Below, piece after piece: positions 45,337-56,343 of a stretch of 64,000 bases of DNA. Below the pieces are notes generated by a model. That model had not been told where the DNA came from and made no database searches. It worked only from the letters and a program-made list of their open reading frames with translations. The DNA is taken from assembly GCA_037447655.1 (NCBI GenBank), contig JBBHKE010001784.1, forward strand, positions 62,001-126,000, given 5' to 3'. Origin of the DNA: Zygnema cylindricum (Eukaryota > Streptophyta > Zygnematophyceae > Zygnematales > Zygnemataceae). Each line of letters starts with the position of its first letter. Positions within the stretch are counted from its first letter, which is position 1. The position numbers were made by a program, and so were the translations under genes.

Positions 45337-46249
45337 CAGTGTCCACCATCCAGTGATCGTTGCTGGTCGCGATGGAGGACGCCATCATTGCTTGTGAGGT
45401 GACGATCTCCTTCCCTTTTCCCTTCCCCTTTTTCAGTTTTGTCTCGTCTACTTTCCCATGTAATTTGTCATAGGAGTATTTCCGGCAGACCGAGATGAAA
45501 TGACCCGCCTTATCGCAATAAAAACATTTTCTATCTGTTTTTCTGTCACGATTTTGATCCTTCCTCTCCTTGTTTCCATGTTTGCCTGCAGCATACGCGG
45601 AGCTTTCGGCAATGGACTCACGGCTCGTCATAATTTTGGTGTTGAACTCGTCCTTGAGGAGCGCTTCAACAACTTCATTCCACTTCCATGAGTTTACATC
45701 TTTCTGATCCAGCCAGGTAAGAATCGGTTTGTATTCCACCGGGAGGGAAAGCATGAGGAGGGTGATCTTCGTGTCATTGGGAAGGGTGAAGCCGACGGCG
45801 TCGGCTTCGGCCAGCAAATTGGCATAATGGGAGGTATAAGCCTCCATAGACATTCCGTCCTGATAAATTGTTGTCATTAACGTCTTTCCCAACTTGATGC
45901 GTGCTGTCATCCCTGAAAGTTTGTGTGTAGTCTCCAGAGATGCCCAGATCTCAGATGATGTCTTAAGCCTTGTGACATTTCGCAGTTGGTTATCCGCTAA
46001 TCCCCTTATCAGAATGTTCTTGCCACGGATTTCTCTCACGTCCCAGTCACTGATTTTCTTTTTCTCTGCATCTGTTGGGTTTGCAGCATCTGCAGCAACG
46101 GGACGTGTTTCAGCTCCGAGTACGATTGCAAGACAGTTTCTCTCCTCTAGAGCGGCTTCCGCCCTACACCTCCATAACTGATAGTTGGCGCCTTCGAACT
46201 TGTCTAGTGAGCCAGGTGGGCCCGTAACCTGATACGCGGGGTCGGCCAT
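45302..46249 (-). pseudogene. Gamma gag and start of protease
   Basis: An open frame of about 315 codons from ATG 46249, which lies 20 nt inside the 5' LTR. It begins MADPAYQVTGPPGSLDKFEG, includes the UBN2-type core (NVTRLKTSSEIWASLETTH), the nucleocapsid knuckle CFYCDKAGHFISVC and the protease motif WMVDTGASVSHF. It ends at once after the protease motif because of the deletion that joins it, out of frame, to the integrase zinc finger. Confidence 0.88.
46215..46229 (-). other. Primer-binding site of gamma (GGTTACGGGCCCACC)
   Basis: It follows the LTR end GCGTATCA on the minus strand. It has one mismatch (C for T) to the complement of the plant initiator tRNA-Met anticodon arm and is translated in gag as QVTGPP. 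Confidence 0.65.
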
Positions 46250-46555
46250 TACGAGCGACAAAGATGAATCTGAGCGCCACAGATTTCCGACTCCGGAGCA
46301 GAATAACACAAGGCTCAGATAGAACAAGTGACTAGACAGTGATCAGAGCTTAGAGGGGGTAGAGAAAAAGACAAACACAGTAGTTTAGACAGATTTGTAT
46401 GCTCCCATTATAAAGAGGTAGGAATACAAGTTGATTGTAAAACAAAGTGGACAAATTGTCCCTATCAATAAAGCTGGATGCTATTCTGTCTTTTTCTCTC
46501 TGTGAATGGTAATTGTCTTTTTCTAAGCACACGACTAAATAGTCTAAATCTAACA
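46230..46555 (-). repeat. 5' LTR of gamma
   Basis: The minus strand reads TGTTAGATTTAGAC to GCGTATCA, about 326 bp. It includes TTTATAATGG (near 46410) as a possible TATA region. The start is inferred from the TGTTA terminus only, because no second copy exists in the window. Confidence 0.5.
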
Positions 46556-47450
46556 CACTCACTAAGTGGCGGTCCAATCATAATTTGCCACGTGTAAAAT
46601 GTCCACCGCACAATAAGACGTGGGGGACAGCTGCATGTTCTGACAAAAAAACTGCAAACTGAAAAACTGACAAAATCCCGCTACAATTCCCCTCCCGAAA
46701 ATATCGCCTATACTAAGCAAACCGATTCACGTATAAAACGCAAACGATACGAATCAAATCGGTGTATCGGAGAATCGCCCAGAATCGCATCAAAAACCAA
46801 CATTTCGTACCAAAAAAAATATAATGTCAGAAAATAAGCCTAGTGAATGAGGTATTTGATACTCCACGTTTATGGGCGTAAACATGGACCGTCGGATTCA
46901 TAAACAATTAAGCGATCGTCTGACACTTTTAGTTCGCAACAAGTGACCCGGAGTAGGTCAATTCTATGTGCCTAAACGAATTACATCATGCCTCGTGGAA
47001 AAGTGAACAAATATCTACGACGACCGCGCGACCAGGTGGGTATACGTCGCACATGACATGTGCCTTCCACGCCAGGGAGGATGCGAGGCCATCGGAAGCC
47101 GCAAGAAAATATTTGACGGAGGATATTGTTTCACGCGTCTGTCGCCATCCACTAACCATTCTGACATTTTTGTACGTTTTTACAAATCTTAAGTTTCGTC
47201 CACCCGTACAGATTTTATTCAATACGTCGTACAAGTCACTTTTTACCTTCGTGGATAAAAATGTGTGGTCACAATTTGCTGTCAGAGATTCTGCAAAGTT
47301 TATAGAATCACATTCATCTACTACGTGAACCAATCAAAATGTGCTACACAAATAAAATGTCGGTTACTGACCCGAAACAAAGGAACGGTCGCTTCAGTAA
47401 ACGAATTTTCGACGTTTACTGAGACCGCCTAATGGAACAACGCTCTTATT
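46556..47450. other. Intergenic sequence with overlapping frames on both strands
   Basis: Frames of 120 (plus, 46966-47328) and 115 codons (minus, 47333-46986) overlap almost fully. Neither shows a recognisable domain, and both may be chance. Repeated GTAC-containing words and a CACGTG near 46588 are present. Confidence 0.35.
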
Positions 47451-47456
47451 ACTTAG

Positions 47457-48404
47457 AAAAGTGTTTTACGTAGACGTGTACAAAACAATGTGACAGATGA
47501 AGTGATACAACAAACGAGGCGAAACTTCCACTCGGCTTCAATTTGAGGGGTCTCTCCTAACGCTGTACAATTTTTGCGACTTCGTAATGTCCCTAGGCCA
47601 CATTGTCGACGTGTCCAAACCCTAAAATACCTTTAGCTGTCACACAGAAATGCGGTTTCGTTTTTAATTTTCCCACTTGCCGACAGGTGCCCAATGCTTT
47701 TCCTACGCCGTATTTGTGAAGACACGTGTGTTTGAGAGAGACGGCCCCTGTACGGAAACCAGCAACAGAAAACAGTACGCACAAGTTGTAAACGTGCAGT
47801 GGGGTTTTTTTTTGCTTTACCCTTTTTCTAAAAGGGAAAAACATTCTAGTCGCATTCGTCTCTAGTGACAACGATAATTGATCATCGATTGTTTTTGTGT
47901 AAGATCTTGAGCCATTGATTGTTTTGAGTTTTGATTGGCGTCTCTGGTGACAACTATAATTGATCGTCGATTGATTTTGTGTAAGATCGAGTGCCGTTGA
48001 ATGATTTGGGTTTTGATTGGCCTTGACATGTTCCAATTTTGATGTAATGAAAAGAGACACATGGTACAATCCTATTTGTTGTTTTTCGCGTGGTTGTAAT
48101 GGTATGATAAACGGCCAGACAAATTTGACGTCACGCCAAAATGTCGTGTTATTAATACCGGTAGAGTAACGTACAGTATCGCACTTTTAATTTTTGCGCG
48201 TGCGATCCCGTCACATCATGCCACGTTGTCGTGATTTTTGTGATGGCGTCACGGAAGATGTTCATACATAATAGGTGTAGTACTATTGCATTATACATGG
48301 TACGGTACAAAAACGAAAGGCCCTTGGCAACCAAAGGGCAAAGCACCGGGTCGCCCGCAACTATTATTTAATACTCCGCGCACAAAAATCGAAAAAAAAC
48401 TTCA

Positions 48405-48448
<44 letters not shown>

Positions 48449-49170
48449 ATTCGCTCACCTTATTGCACTTTATTTAAAATCACCTCGCGAGGTGAGTTCA
48501 TGTAAAGTTTGAACATGTGCTGGAAGGACACGAAAACGACAAAAAAAAATTGTAACTTTAGCACATGCGAAAGTAACCTAAGTTGCAACCGTACAAATGA
48601 ATCGCAAATTTGTAAACTACAATTGGCGTCACCCTCGAACTTAAGGTGTACTAAAAAAAAATCGTCTTGTTTTTTTTTATCCACATCTACGACAAAAAAT
48701 GTCATCTTCAAACTTTTCTTTAAAACACATTGGCAATGTGTTTTAAAACTAGGGATTTTTGATAAACAAATAGAAACATATATTCGCACGTGCCGTAATT
48801 CTTCAAAAATTTCAAACGATTTTTAGCGACAAGGAAAAGTACAAAATTCGCTATGTTCGGTCAGTTAGCGTTCAATACGACAAAAAAAGTACACAATTTG
48901 TTTTGTTTTGTAGGTTTTCGCCCCGTACGGATTCTTTTTTTGCAAAGGTCTTGAAATTTTGATGCCATTTCACGTCGACCGGACAAGAGACGCAAAGGCA
49001 AAACGCATCTTCTTGAACCGTGAAACAACAAAGGCTGGAAGGCGGTACGTCTACAATGTCACGGTAAAACATGCGACGACACACGCAGTTCCAAAAAATA
49101 ACGTGCGACAACACAGATTGTAGTCGCTGACAACCGTCACAGGTATTGTCGACGTATACGAAAGTCACAA
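47457..49170 (+). repeat. Dispersed repeat R1, copy 2
   Basis: Matches 40786-41910 from AAAGTGTTTTACGTAGACGT to GGTAAAACATGCGACG and continues further right with CGTGCGACAACACAG, a part shared with 58450. It holds a block (about 48230-48700) absent from copy 1, including a (CT)n run. The short frames on both strands are mirrored between copies and contain stops. Confidence 0.75.
48405..48444 (+). repeat. (CT)n microsatellite
   Basis: About 20 CT units within the block that is absent from R1 copy 1. Confidence 0.95.
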
Positions 49171-49650
49171 ACGTAAGTTAAGATTTTGTTCTTACGCATA
49201 GGGACACTTGAAAACTGGTCTTTGAATTTTAAATGGTTTTTGTATACACATTCATAAATTGTAATTGATTAATGAGATTTATTCACAAAAATGTCTATTA
49301 ATTGCTAATACATTCACAATAATACAACATTAATTGCTAATATATTAATGTTTAGGATAATTACTATATGCAAAAAAACATCTAAGGTGTTTTTTTACAC
49401 ATGAAAACTGTTGTAAAGCTTTTGCGTGGATTTTGAATGATTAAAACGGTTTAAAATGTGTTAAATGGGTTTTTTATTGAATTTTCCTTGTAATACGTCC
49501 CTCGTATTTCCCTTCATGGAAAAAAAATTGAATATAATATTTTATGAAATTCATACCACGATGACGAAAAAAAGAATTAAGGTGATAGAATTTAATCAGG
49601 AAAAAAAAAAAAACAAACAAAAATAAAAAGATGAACGGCATTTCTTGTTC
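49171..49650. other. AT-rich intergenic sequence
   Basis: Contains A-runs and a short imperfect repeat of TTAATTGCTAATA near 49290-49345. No gene seen. Confidence 0.4.
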
Positions 49651-49654
49651 TCCT

Positions 49655-50575
49655 ATCTAGACTCAATTTGAATCAAAAAGACTCAATCTGACTCAAGTAG
49701 ACTCGAATGGATTCAATTGAGATCATTTAGAAATTAGAGTCAATAAGAACTTAATTTGGTTCAAATAGACTTAGCTTGACTCAATTCCTCTCACTTTGAC
49801 TCTTTAAACTTCCCTTAGACTGAAAATTAAACTCAATTCAAATCAATTATACTCAACTTTCTCAATTCGACTCAATACGAATCACTTAGACTCAATTTGA
49901 CTCGATTGAACTCAATTCGACTCAATTTTTATCAATTCGCCTATTTAGACCCAATGAGACTCAATTCGACTTAATCGCACTCAATTTAAATCAATTAGAC
50001 TCAGTCCGACTCAAGTAGAATCGTATGGATTAAACTGAAGCCGTTTATAAACTAAACTCAATTAGACTTGATTTGACTCAATGAGACTCAAAATAGACTC
50101 AGCCTGACTCAATTCCTCTCATTTTAACTCAATTCCTATTACTTTAACTCAATCAGGCTCCATTACATTCCAATTTTACCTCAATTCCTCTCAGTTTAAC
50201 TGACCAGACTCCATTAAACTCACAATATCTCAATTCAAATCAACAAGTCACAATTCGATGCAATACGAATCGTTTAGGCTCAATTCTACTCGATTAGACC
50301 TAGTCTGACTTAATTGACTCAGTAGTACACGATTCGACACAATCAAACTCAAGTAAACTCAATTCGACTCGAGTGGAATTAACAAGACTCAATTAAACTC
50401 AATAAGATATACTTCAACTTAATTAGACTCAATTTGTACTAAATTCGACCCAATTGGACTCACTTCGACTTAGTTAGACTCGGATCTACCCAATTAGACT
50501 CAATTCATTTGAATCATTAGGACTCAATTTGACTCATTAGGCCCAATAATGCTCAATTTTGTTCAAAATAAATAG
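49655..50575 (+). repeat. Degenerate minisatellite of about 10-bp GACTCAATTC units
   Basis: Roughly 900 bp is built of variants of GACTCAATTC, GACTCAATTA and AATCAATTAG, with many units spaced by 10 or 15 bases. No reading frame persists. Divergence between units is high, so the array is old or not maintained. Confidence 0.85.
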
Positions 50576-50844
50576 CCATAATTGGTAAAGTATAATTGCC
50601 TCATCACATTACTTCATCACGGTAAATCATTAGAATAGCACAAGCCAAAAAATGCTCAAATGCCCACATACACAAAATATATTTTCACAAAAAAGGAATA
50701 TGTCTTGAACATCACCAACCTGAATCAGTTAGTCTGATTATGTGATATCACAGTAACATCTTCAGAATAGTACAAAAAGTACAGTGCTAGTAGATGGCAT
50801 ATGGATAAAACAAAATGTTTATTGTTTCCTTCACAAGTGACACT

Positions 50845-50850
<6 letters not shown>

Positions 50851-50882
<32 letters not shown>
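50851..50882 (+). repeat. Uninterrupted A32 run
   Basis: Thirty-two consecutive A residues follow ACACTTAAATT. It could be a retroposon tail, but no LINE, SINE or processed-gene body was recognised upstream. Confidence 0.9.
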
Positions 50883-50886
<4 letters not shown>

Positions 50887-51439
50887 AAAAATATCTATAG
50901 AGACTACATTTTTAAGATAGACAACACATGTTTACGAATAAACGGTTTTAAAGGACTTTGAGATGGGAAAAATCGATGCGAAAGAAAGGATTTTGCAAAG
51001 GTGAATGAACACAAAAAAGGCTTGCTATTTTATTTATTACAAACATTTTTTTCTGTAAAAAAGAGACGAACGAATAGCAAGAAACAATAAAAGAATAAGT
51101 TGACGAAATGAAAGGCATTAGATTAAGAGTGGCCAACAAAATGGGTAAAACAGATAAAACGAAAATAATGAAAGATATCGTTGAAGGAAACAAAAAATGG
51201 GTAAATCTTATTTCCGTTACTCTTGAGTTTTGGTATTTGGAACATTCTATCGCTAGATTGGAATCATCTTTGTTTTTGTAAATTTTTACAGACTTTAAAG
51301 GATTCCTTCTTTTCTCCTTTTTTTTTTTTACTACCATCATTTTTTTCATTGCTGCATCTTTTTAATTCTTTCTATCGTCGTGTCTAATTCTGCTTAAAGT
51401 GTTAATATTTTTTTTGCCGCTAAAAAATTATCTTTTCTT

Positions 51440-51825
51440 CATACACATTTGTCGGATTGTGGATTTGACGGTTTGCGATTGGAAGGTAAGACTCTCAGCT
51501 TCCGATTGGCGGTCTAAGATTGAAAATCGGACAAAAGTGTACGGAGAAAATATGTTTTAAGTGGCAAAAAAATTATTAACTCTAATAGCGATACACGGTG
51601 TAGTGTTAATAATTTTTCTCGCCACTTAAAACATCTTTTCTCCGTACACACATGTCCTATTTTCAATTTGAGACCGCCAATCGGAAGCTGATAATCCTAC
51701 CTTCTAATCGCAACCGTCAAATCTTCAATCCGACAAATGTGTACGGAGAAACACGTTTTAATTTTTAAGTGGCGAAAAAGACATTAACCCTAGTAGCGAT
51801 ACGCGGTGTACGGGAAGACAATGGT
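51440..51825. mobile_element. Pair of MITE copies forming a palindrome
   Basis: The segment 51440-51600 (ATACACATTTGTCGGATTG to GATACACGGTGTAGTG) is followed by its approximate mirror to 51825 (CTCCGTACACACATGTCC to GATACGCGGTGTAC). Both halves carry GAGACCGCCAATCGGAAG-type sequence or its complement. The centre near 51597 is the MITE end sequence. It is a nested or head-to-head insertion of the family seen complete at 51941. Confidence 0.65.
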
Positions 51826-51940
51826 GATTCGGGTATGTGGTATATCTGTTGATTTCCTTAATTACGGAGCAAATAAAACTAAGAACGTCCTTAAAGCATT
51901 TATATGACGGTGAACTTTTTTACTGTTTGCAGGAAAAGTT

Positions 51941-52152
51941 CACCGTGTATCGCTATTAGTGTTAACGTTATTTTCGCCACTTACACATCTTTTCTCCGTA
52001 CACATTTGTCCGATTTTCAGTTTGAGACCGCCAATCGAAAGTTGAACCTTTCAATCACAACCGTCAGATCCACAATCCGACAAGCGTGTACGGAAAAAAA
52101 TGTTTAAACCGGGGAAAAAAACATTAACACTAACAGCGGTACATCGTGTAGT
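51941..52152. mobile_element. MITE with long inverted ends (CACCGTGTATCGCTATTAG)
   Basis: About 212 bp. The left end CACCGTGTATCGCTATTAGT and right end TAACAGCGGTACATCGTG are inverted repeats that continue inward (TTAACGTTATTTTCGCC and GGGAAAAAAACATTAACA), followed by subterminal CTCCGTACACATTTGTCC and GACAAGCGTGTACGGA. It has no ORF and could fold on itself. Confidence 0.7.
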
Positions 52153-52154
52153 TC

Positions 52155-52960
52155 AGGACTATACTGGCGGTGGGAATATTGTATTTCAAGTGGATGCATC
52201 ATTAGCAAAGTTTTTGAATTGGTCTAACAATTTTTTCAACATTTGTTTCCTTGGTTGTTTGGACTACTTCCCTTAATTATTCATTTCTAGCAGACTACGT
52301 AAGTGGCGTATCTTTTATAGGTCTTTTTGATAATGGGAAGTGACAAGACACTTGAATTTGGCGTCTTGAAATGTACAGGACTTTTATGCATCCAATCAAA
52401 CTACTCCTGCCGTCGAGATCGTTTGGGTAGCTTGATTTCCTGACGATTGAAACAATTTGAGTTAACTAAATGCTTGTGCTCAAATATTTTCTTTACTCGA
52501 AGCCAAAGCGGATCCTCCTGAAGTCGCCGATACCCCTAATGATCCACTTGAAGCAAAATTGGTCCCAATACTACACTAATGTACAATTTTACTCTCCTCA
52601 TGAATGGAGCATAGTTTAAACATTAATTAGATGAAAAGAAGACCCCCACGCGGCCGAAAGTCTACTAGTGGTTAGGATAAGGTGGTCATTTTTTTCTTTT
52701 AATCTCTTGAAAGAAAAAAACTAGAAATAGTTGTTCTGAATTATCATCCTTAGGTGTTTGAGGTGGAGATTCACCTTAAAAACAAAACAACCAGCCTTCG
52801 CAATCGCTAGGCAATTAACTTACAAACTCAGAAGTGAAAACGAATACAATGCTATTGCGAGACAAAAAAAAAATAGCCTTCCTCAATCAAGAAAAAAAAG
52901 ATGCCCAATGACCTTTTAGTCAAGCATTTAAAGTCATTAATTAATGCCTTGACAAACTGT
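52155..52960 (+). repeat. Repeat R3, copy 1
   Basis: Aligned with 61975-62640 in the same orientation: GGTGGGAATATTGT, AGCAAAGTTTTTGAATTGGT, GATACCCCTAA, AAGCAAAATTGGTCC and AGACCCCCAC occur in the same order. The P450 gene lies between the two copies. Confidence 0.75.
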
Positions 52961-53201
52961 TTCATATCGTTATAGAATATGTGACATGAATATAAAATTC
53001 CACAGTGAAAGAAAAACCTGACTAAGATATAAAGTTTCCAGCCATAACGTCGAGAGAAATTTTGTCAACTTAACACCGAGACGATATGAACCTTCACCTA
53101 TCCGAAAATTTACCCGAAAAAAAAGGAAAAGAAGAAAAGAAGAAAAGAAGAAAAACAAAAATATCACGACCTATACACAATCAATCCCTTCTCGTATCCC
53201 A

Positions 53202-53227
53202 AAACAAAACAAAACAAAACAAAACAA
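53202..53227 (+). repeat. (CAAAA)n microsatellite
   Basis: Five tandem CAAAA units downstream of the P450 stop codon. Confidence 0.9.
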
Positions 53228-53500
53228 GTAGGACCCTTTACGTGTTTCATCTGTACTTAACAATTCTGGAACTCCTTGTATCACTCAAAAAAGAACGGAG
53301 CCCTGTTTCATTCTTGCACCAGAAAAATCACTCCTCCTCCCAGTTCTCTCCTCACTCCTTATGATCTCCCCTCCCTCACTCCTTTGTTTCCCTCTTGTCT
53401 CTACTTTCTTGTCCCCCTCCTCCACTCTGATTCCCTTCTCTTACTCTCTCTCCCTCTTCTCTCTTGTCTTCCATCCCCTTGTTCCTTCTCCAATTGTTCC

Positions 53501-55482
53501 CTACTTACGAGGTTTAGCTATGGCTTCCAGTGGTGTGGCTGGCCATACAGTGAGTCCAAACTTTGATGATGCATCAGGAAGCTTTCCCCCCTCCAAACTC
53601 CACTCAAACTTGTGAACCAAATGGGCAAGTTCCAAAATCACCATCGGATACCCCAAGTTATACCCCGGACACATTCTCCTACCGGATCCGAAAGGAAGAA
53701 AACTAAAATCGATTCCCTGAATTTCGAGATCTTTCTCAAGAAATCTCTCCGGTTTAAATACATGGGGATCCGGCCACAAGGCAGGATCATGGTGTATTGC
53801 CCACTGATTGACCTGGATCGTTGTGCCACGTGGCACATGATATTTTCCATTCCCGAGAACAACATTTTCAACGGCTAAATGGGGTATGAGTAAAGGAGCG
53901 ACGGTTCGATGACGAAGAGTTTCCTTTACGACAGCTTTCAAATAGGGAAGCTGGAGAAGTCGGGTCTCTAAATCCCCCATTTTCTCATCAGAAGCAAGCC
54001 CATTTTCTTCCCGTTTCTTTCCAACTTTCCCAAAAACACTTCCCACTTCCTCTCTCAATTTAGACATAATTTCCGGATTTGAAAGAAGTTCAATCATCGC
54101 CCATTCAACTGTTCCGGCACTCGTATCGGTTCCGGCCAAAATCATATCGTGTAAAACGCCGATCATTTCAATTTCTCCCAGTTTTTCCTCATTGTCTGCC
54201 GATAAAAGAGCGTCACAAAAATCTTGAGGAAGTTTGCTGTTATCCTCGGAAACAGTTCCCTGTTCCGACAATTTTCTACGGTGAGATTCGATCTCATCTC
54301 CGAGCCACTTCCACAGAAAATCTTTTGCTTTTTCACACCGAGTTTTCACTTTCAAAGGATCAAATGGGCGTAACATAGGAATATAATCCGCCAGATTAAA
54401 AGCTCCCAATAAATCAAAAACCTCATCGATCGCAGCAGCAAACTTATAGACTTCCGGATTAGTTCGACCGGGGACATTAAATTCGAATCGTCTTCCGAAC
54501 GACATTCTCAGAATGTTGTTAAGTGTAGCACGAGTTAGGTGGTGTCGGAGCGTCACACGACCATCACGAAATTTAGCTTCTTGTGTTACAGCGTCGCACA
54601 TTGCGACCATTTCCTCGACTCGAACGGGTTTCCATGCGTCGAGCCGTTTTCGGGTAAACAGATTCATCACGCAGAGCTTTCGGACAAGCTTGAGGTGGGG
54701 ACCGGGAGGCGCGAATCCAATATTCCTTCCTGGAGAGAGAAAGTGAGGTAGTTTGGAAGTAGGGCATTGTGAGTGGGTGAGAGAGGGAGAGGGAGAGGGA
54801 GAGGGAGGGAGAGGGAGATGGAGAGGCAGAGGACGGGGGACCTCGCGTTGACCTGGCTTTCGTTCTTAACACACCATTTTCAATACGTTTACATTGAATA
54901 AGGTACTAAAAATTACAAATTCGCAGAATTCAAACTTTTCAGTCTTTATCTCAAAACTACCAAAGCCAGAACCCAAATTTCGTTTTAAGACCAGGCTCAG
55001 AAGATCACCTGATATCAAACATTTCTGTTTCCAAACAAAAAAAAAATCCCAAAATGTCAACAAATTCAAACCATTTTGCACTCACCGTCATGTGTAATAA
55101 TTTTCGCTGACATCGGCAAAGGCCTTCCAGAACAAGCCGCATCCGATTCCTTCAAAACTTCTTGAGCAGCTTCTGCCGAAGAAACTACGACAAATGGTGC
55201 GCTACCGATTCTAAGTGACACGATTGGTCCGTACAATTCTGTCACCCTGGCAAATGCGCGGTACGGAAGATGATCGGACGCGATTTGGGGAATATTGCCA
55301 ACAATGGGCCACTGAAAGGGGCCGGGGGGGAGAGAGAGAGAGGAACCTTTGGGGGTAGACGTTAGGAGATGGAAGAGGAGAGGGGTGGAAAGGACGACGA
55401 TGAGGAGAGGAAGGAAAAACCATGGAAGAGGCAAGAGAGAGGGTTCAAGGAAGAAGAAGAATTTATCCACCTGAGAGTCCAT
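53501..55482 (-). CDS. Cytochrome P450 monooxygenase, A-type (CYP71-clan-like)
   Basis: A two-exon gene: exon 1 is 55482-55086 and exon 2 is 54729-53501, encoding 541 residues, usual for a plant microsomal P450. Exon 1 starts at ATGG, followed by a hydrophobic ER anchor (residues about 17-42), the LPPGP hinge and a WPIVGN motif. The I-helix AGTDTS is at about 331-336, the K-helix KETLR (ExxR) at 401-405, PERF at 459-462, and the haem loop FGSGRRMC with the cysteine ligand at about 486. All key residues are present and no stop interrupts it, so it is probably functional: NADPH-dependent oxidation of a small molecule at the ER. Substrate and subfamily cannot be called from sequence alone. The usual LRLHP after ExxR reads LRHRT, a visible oddity. 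It is the only intact gene recognised here, and no partner pathway gene is nearby. Confidence 0.93.
54730..55085 (-). other. Intron of the P450 gene
   Basis: The 356-bp phase-1 intron has donor G|GTGAGT (after codon 132, in HDG) and acceptor CTCTCTCCAG. Splicing joins ITHDG to RNIGFAPPGPHLKLVRKLC and keeps one frame through both exons. A GA-rich low-complexity tract (54779-54835 plus strand) gives the polypyrimidine run before the acceptor. No intron lies between the I-helix and K-helix, where many A-type P450 genes have their conserved one. Confidence 0.88.
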
Positions 55483-55870
55483 AGAGAAAAAGGGGGAGGA
55501 GAGAGGGAAAGAGGGAGAGGAGTAGGGAAGGGAAGGGAGAGGGAACGGATATGGGAGGCGAGGAATGAGTGGCAAAATGTGGGAAAGTATTGACCTAAGG
55601 GAAATTGAAAGAGGGAAAAAGATGATAAGGGAGAGGTGAAGGAAAGAGAGTCAGAGAACCTGGAGAGAAGTGGGCGCGAAAGAATGAAAAGAGAAAGTTG
55701 ACGGGAAAGAGAAGAAGGCAGAGATGAGAGAGAGGGAAAATATGGAAAGTGCGTGAGAGTAGGGAAGTGTGAGAGAGAGAGAGAGAAAGAGAGAGTGTGC
55801 ATGCAAAGACAACGGTTGACAATATCTTGAGTGTGTCTTAAGTACTTATTTCACTTTAACATTTGATAAT
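55483..55870 (-). promoter_or_regulatory. P450 5' leader and GA-rich upstream tract
   Basis: The region upstream of the ATG is GA-rich on the plus strand (CT-rich in the sense strand), with a GAGAGA run at about 55770-55798. If the TATA-like site at 55892-55901 is used, this is an untranslated leader of about 390 nt. Such CT-rich leaders are common in plant genes. No RNA evidence is available here. Confidence 0.4.
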
Positions 55871-55891
55871 TTTTTTGGCGAAGCTGTATAT

Positions 55892-55901
55892 CTTTTATAT
55901 A
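55892..55901 (-). promoter_or_regulatory. TATA-like box TATATAAAAG upstream of the P450
   Basis: On the minus strand TATATAAAAG lies about 410 bp before the ATG. The same word is kept in the displaced copy of this region (39417-39426). It is the best TATA match I see upstream of the gene. Confidence 0.45.
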
Positions 55902-56337
55902 TGTTTGATACGCTTGGATGAGGTTTCAGATCTTGTTGTAGGACGCGGCGTACCGCGGAACGCACTTTAATGCTGCCGGCGCCGGATATTTGTTTTGTTG
56001 TCGGCTAAGTTTTCCTGCCCAGAATATTGGGCAAACAGAAACATTTTACGGGTTTGAGGACACTCGGAACAGATTGCTAATTTAGTAATTTTCTCAAAAA
56101 AAGAAATAAATAAACGTTTTCGTCAGCCGTTTTAGGAAAGCGTGTGGAAATTCCGTAATAGAAACTACAGTACAGACGAAGTTTCTTACGAGTTGGCCCC
56201 GGTTGGGTGAGAGTGGTGAGAGTGATAAACTGTCAAAAGTATTTCGTAACAATTACTGTTGCGGTACACATAGATTTGTCCCGACGAATAGCACATGTGA
56301 AAGAGACCGGACTGGGCGAATGTTGAAAACGGCTTCC

Positions 56338-56343
56338 CACGTG
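56338..56343. promoter_or_regulatory. G-box CACGTG in the P450 upstream region
   Basis: CACGTG in context CTTCCCACGTGTGAAG, about 860 bp upstream of the ATG. The duplicate at 39864-39869 reads CAAGTT. A role in light, hormone or stress response would be inference from the motif only. Confidence 0.35.

Larger units (their letters stand above)
42464..46555 (-). mobile_element. Copia element gamma (5' LTR, gag-pol, minus strand)
   Basis: A third, clearly different copia family, in order: 5' LTR (46555-46230), primer site, gag, protease, integrase, reverse transcriptase, RNase H and polypurine tract. It is less decayed than A and B, but has a deletion between protease and integrase and several frame breaks. 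The sequence beyond the polypurine tract does not match the 5' LTR. Confidence 0.85.

Noticed and set aside
46966-47333. Overlapping 120- and 115-codon frames as a gene
   Set aside because: The two frames lie on opposite strands over the same bases with no domain, repeat relation or splice context to favour either.
49655-50575. CRISPR-like array in the GACTCAATT field
   Set aside because: There are no unique spacers or conserved repeats of 24-40 bp; units are short, degenerate and contiguous, and the genome is a plant's.
54513-54751. Plus-strand frames over P450 exon 2
   Set aside because: They are shadows of the P450 coding sequence on the other strand.
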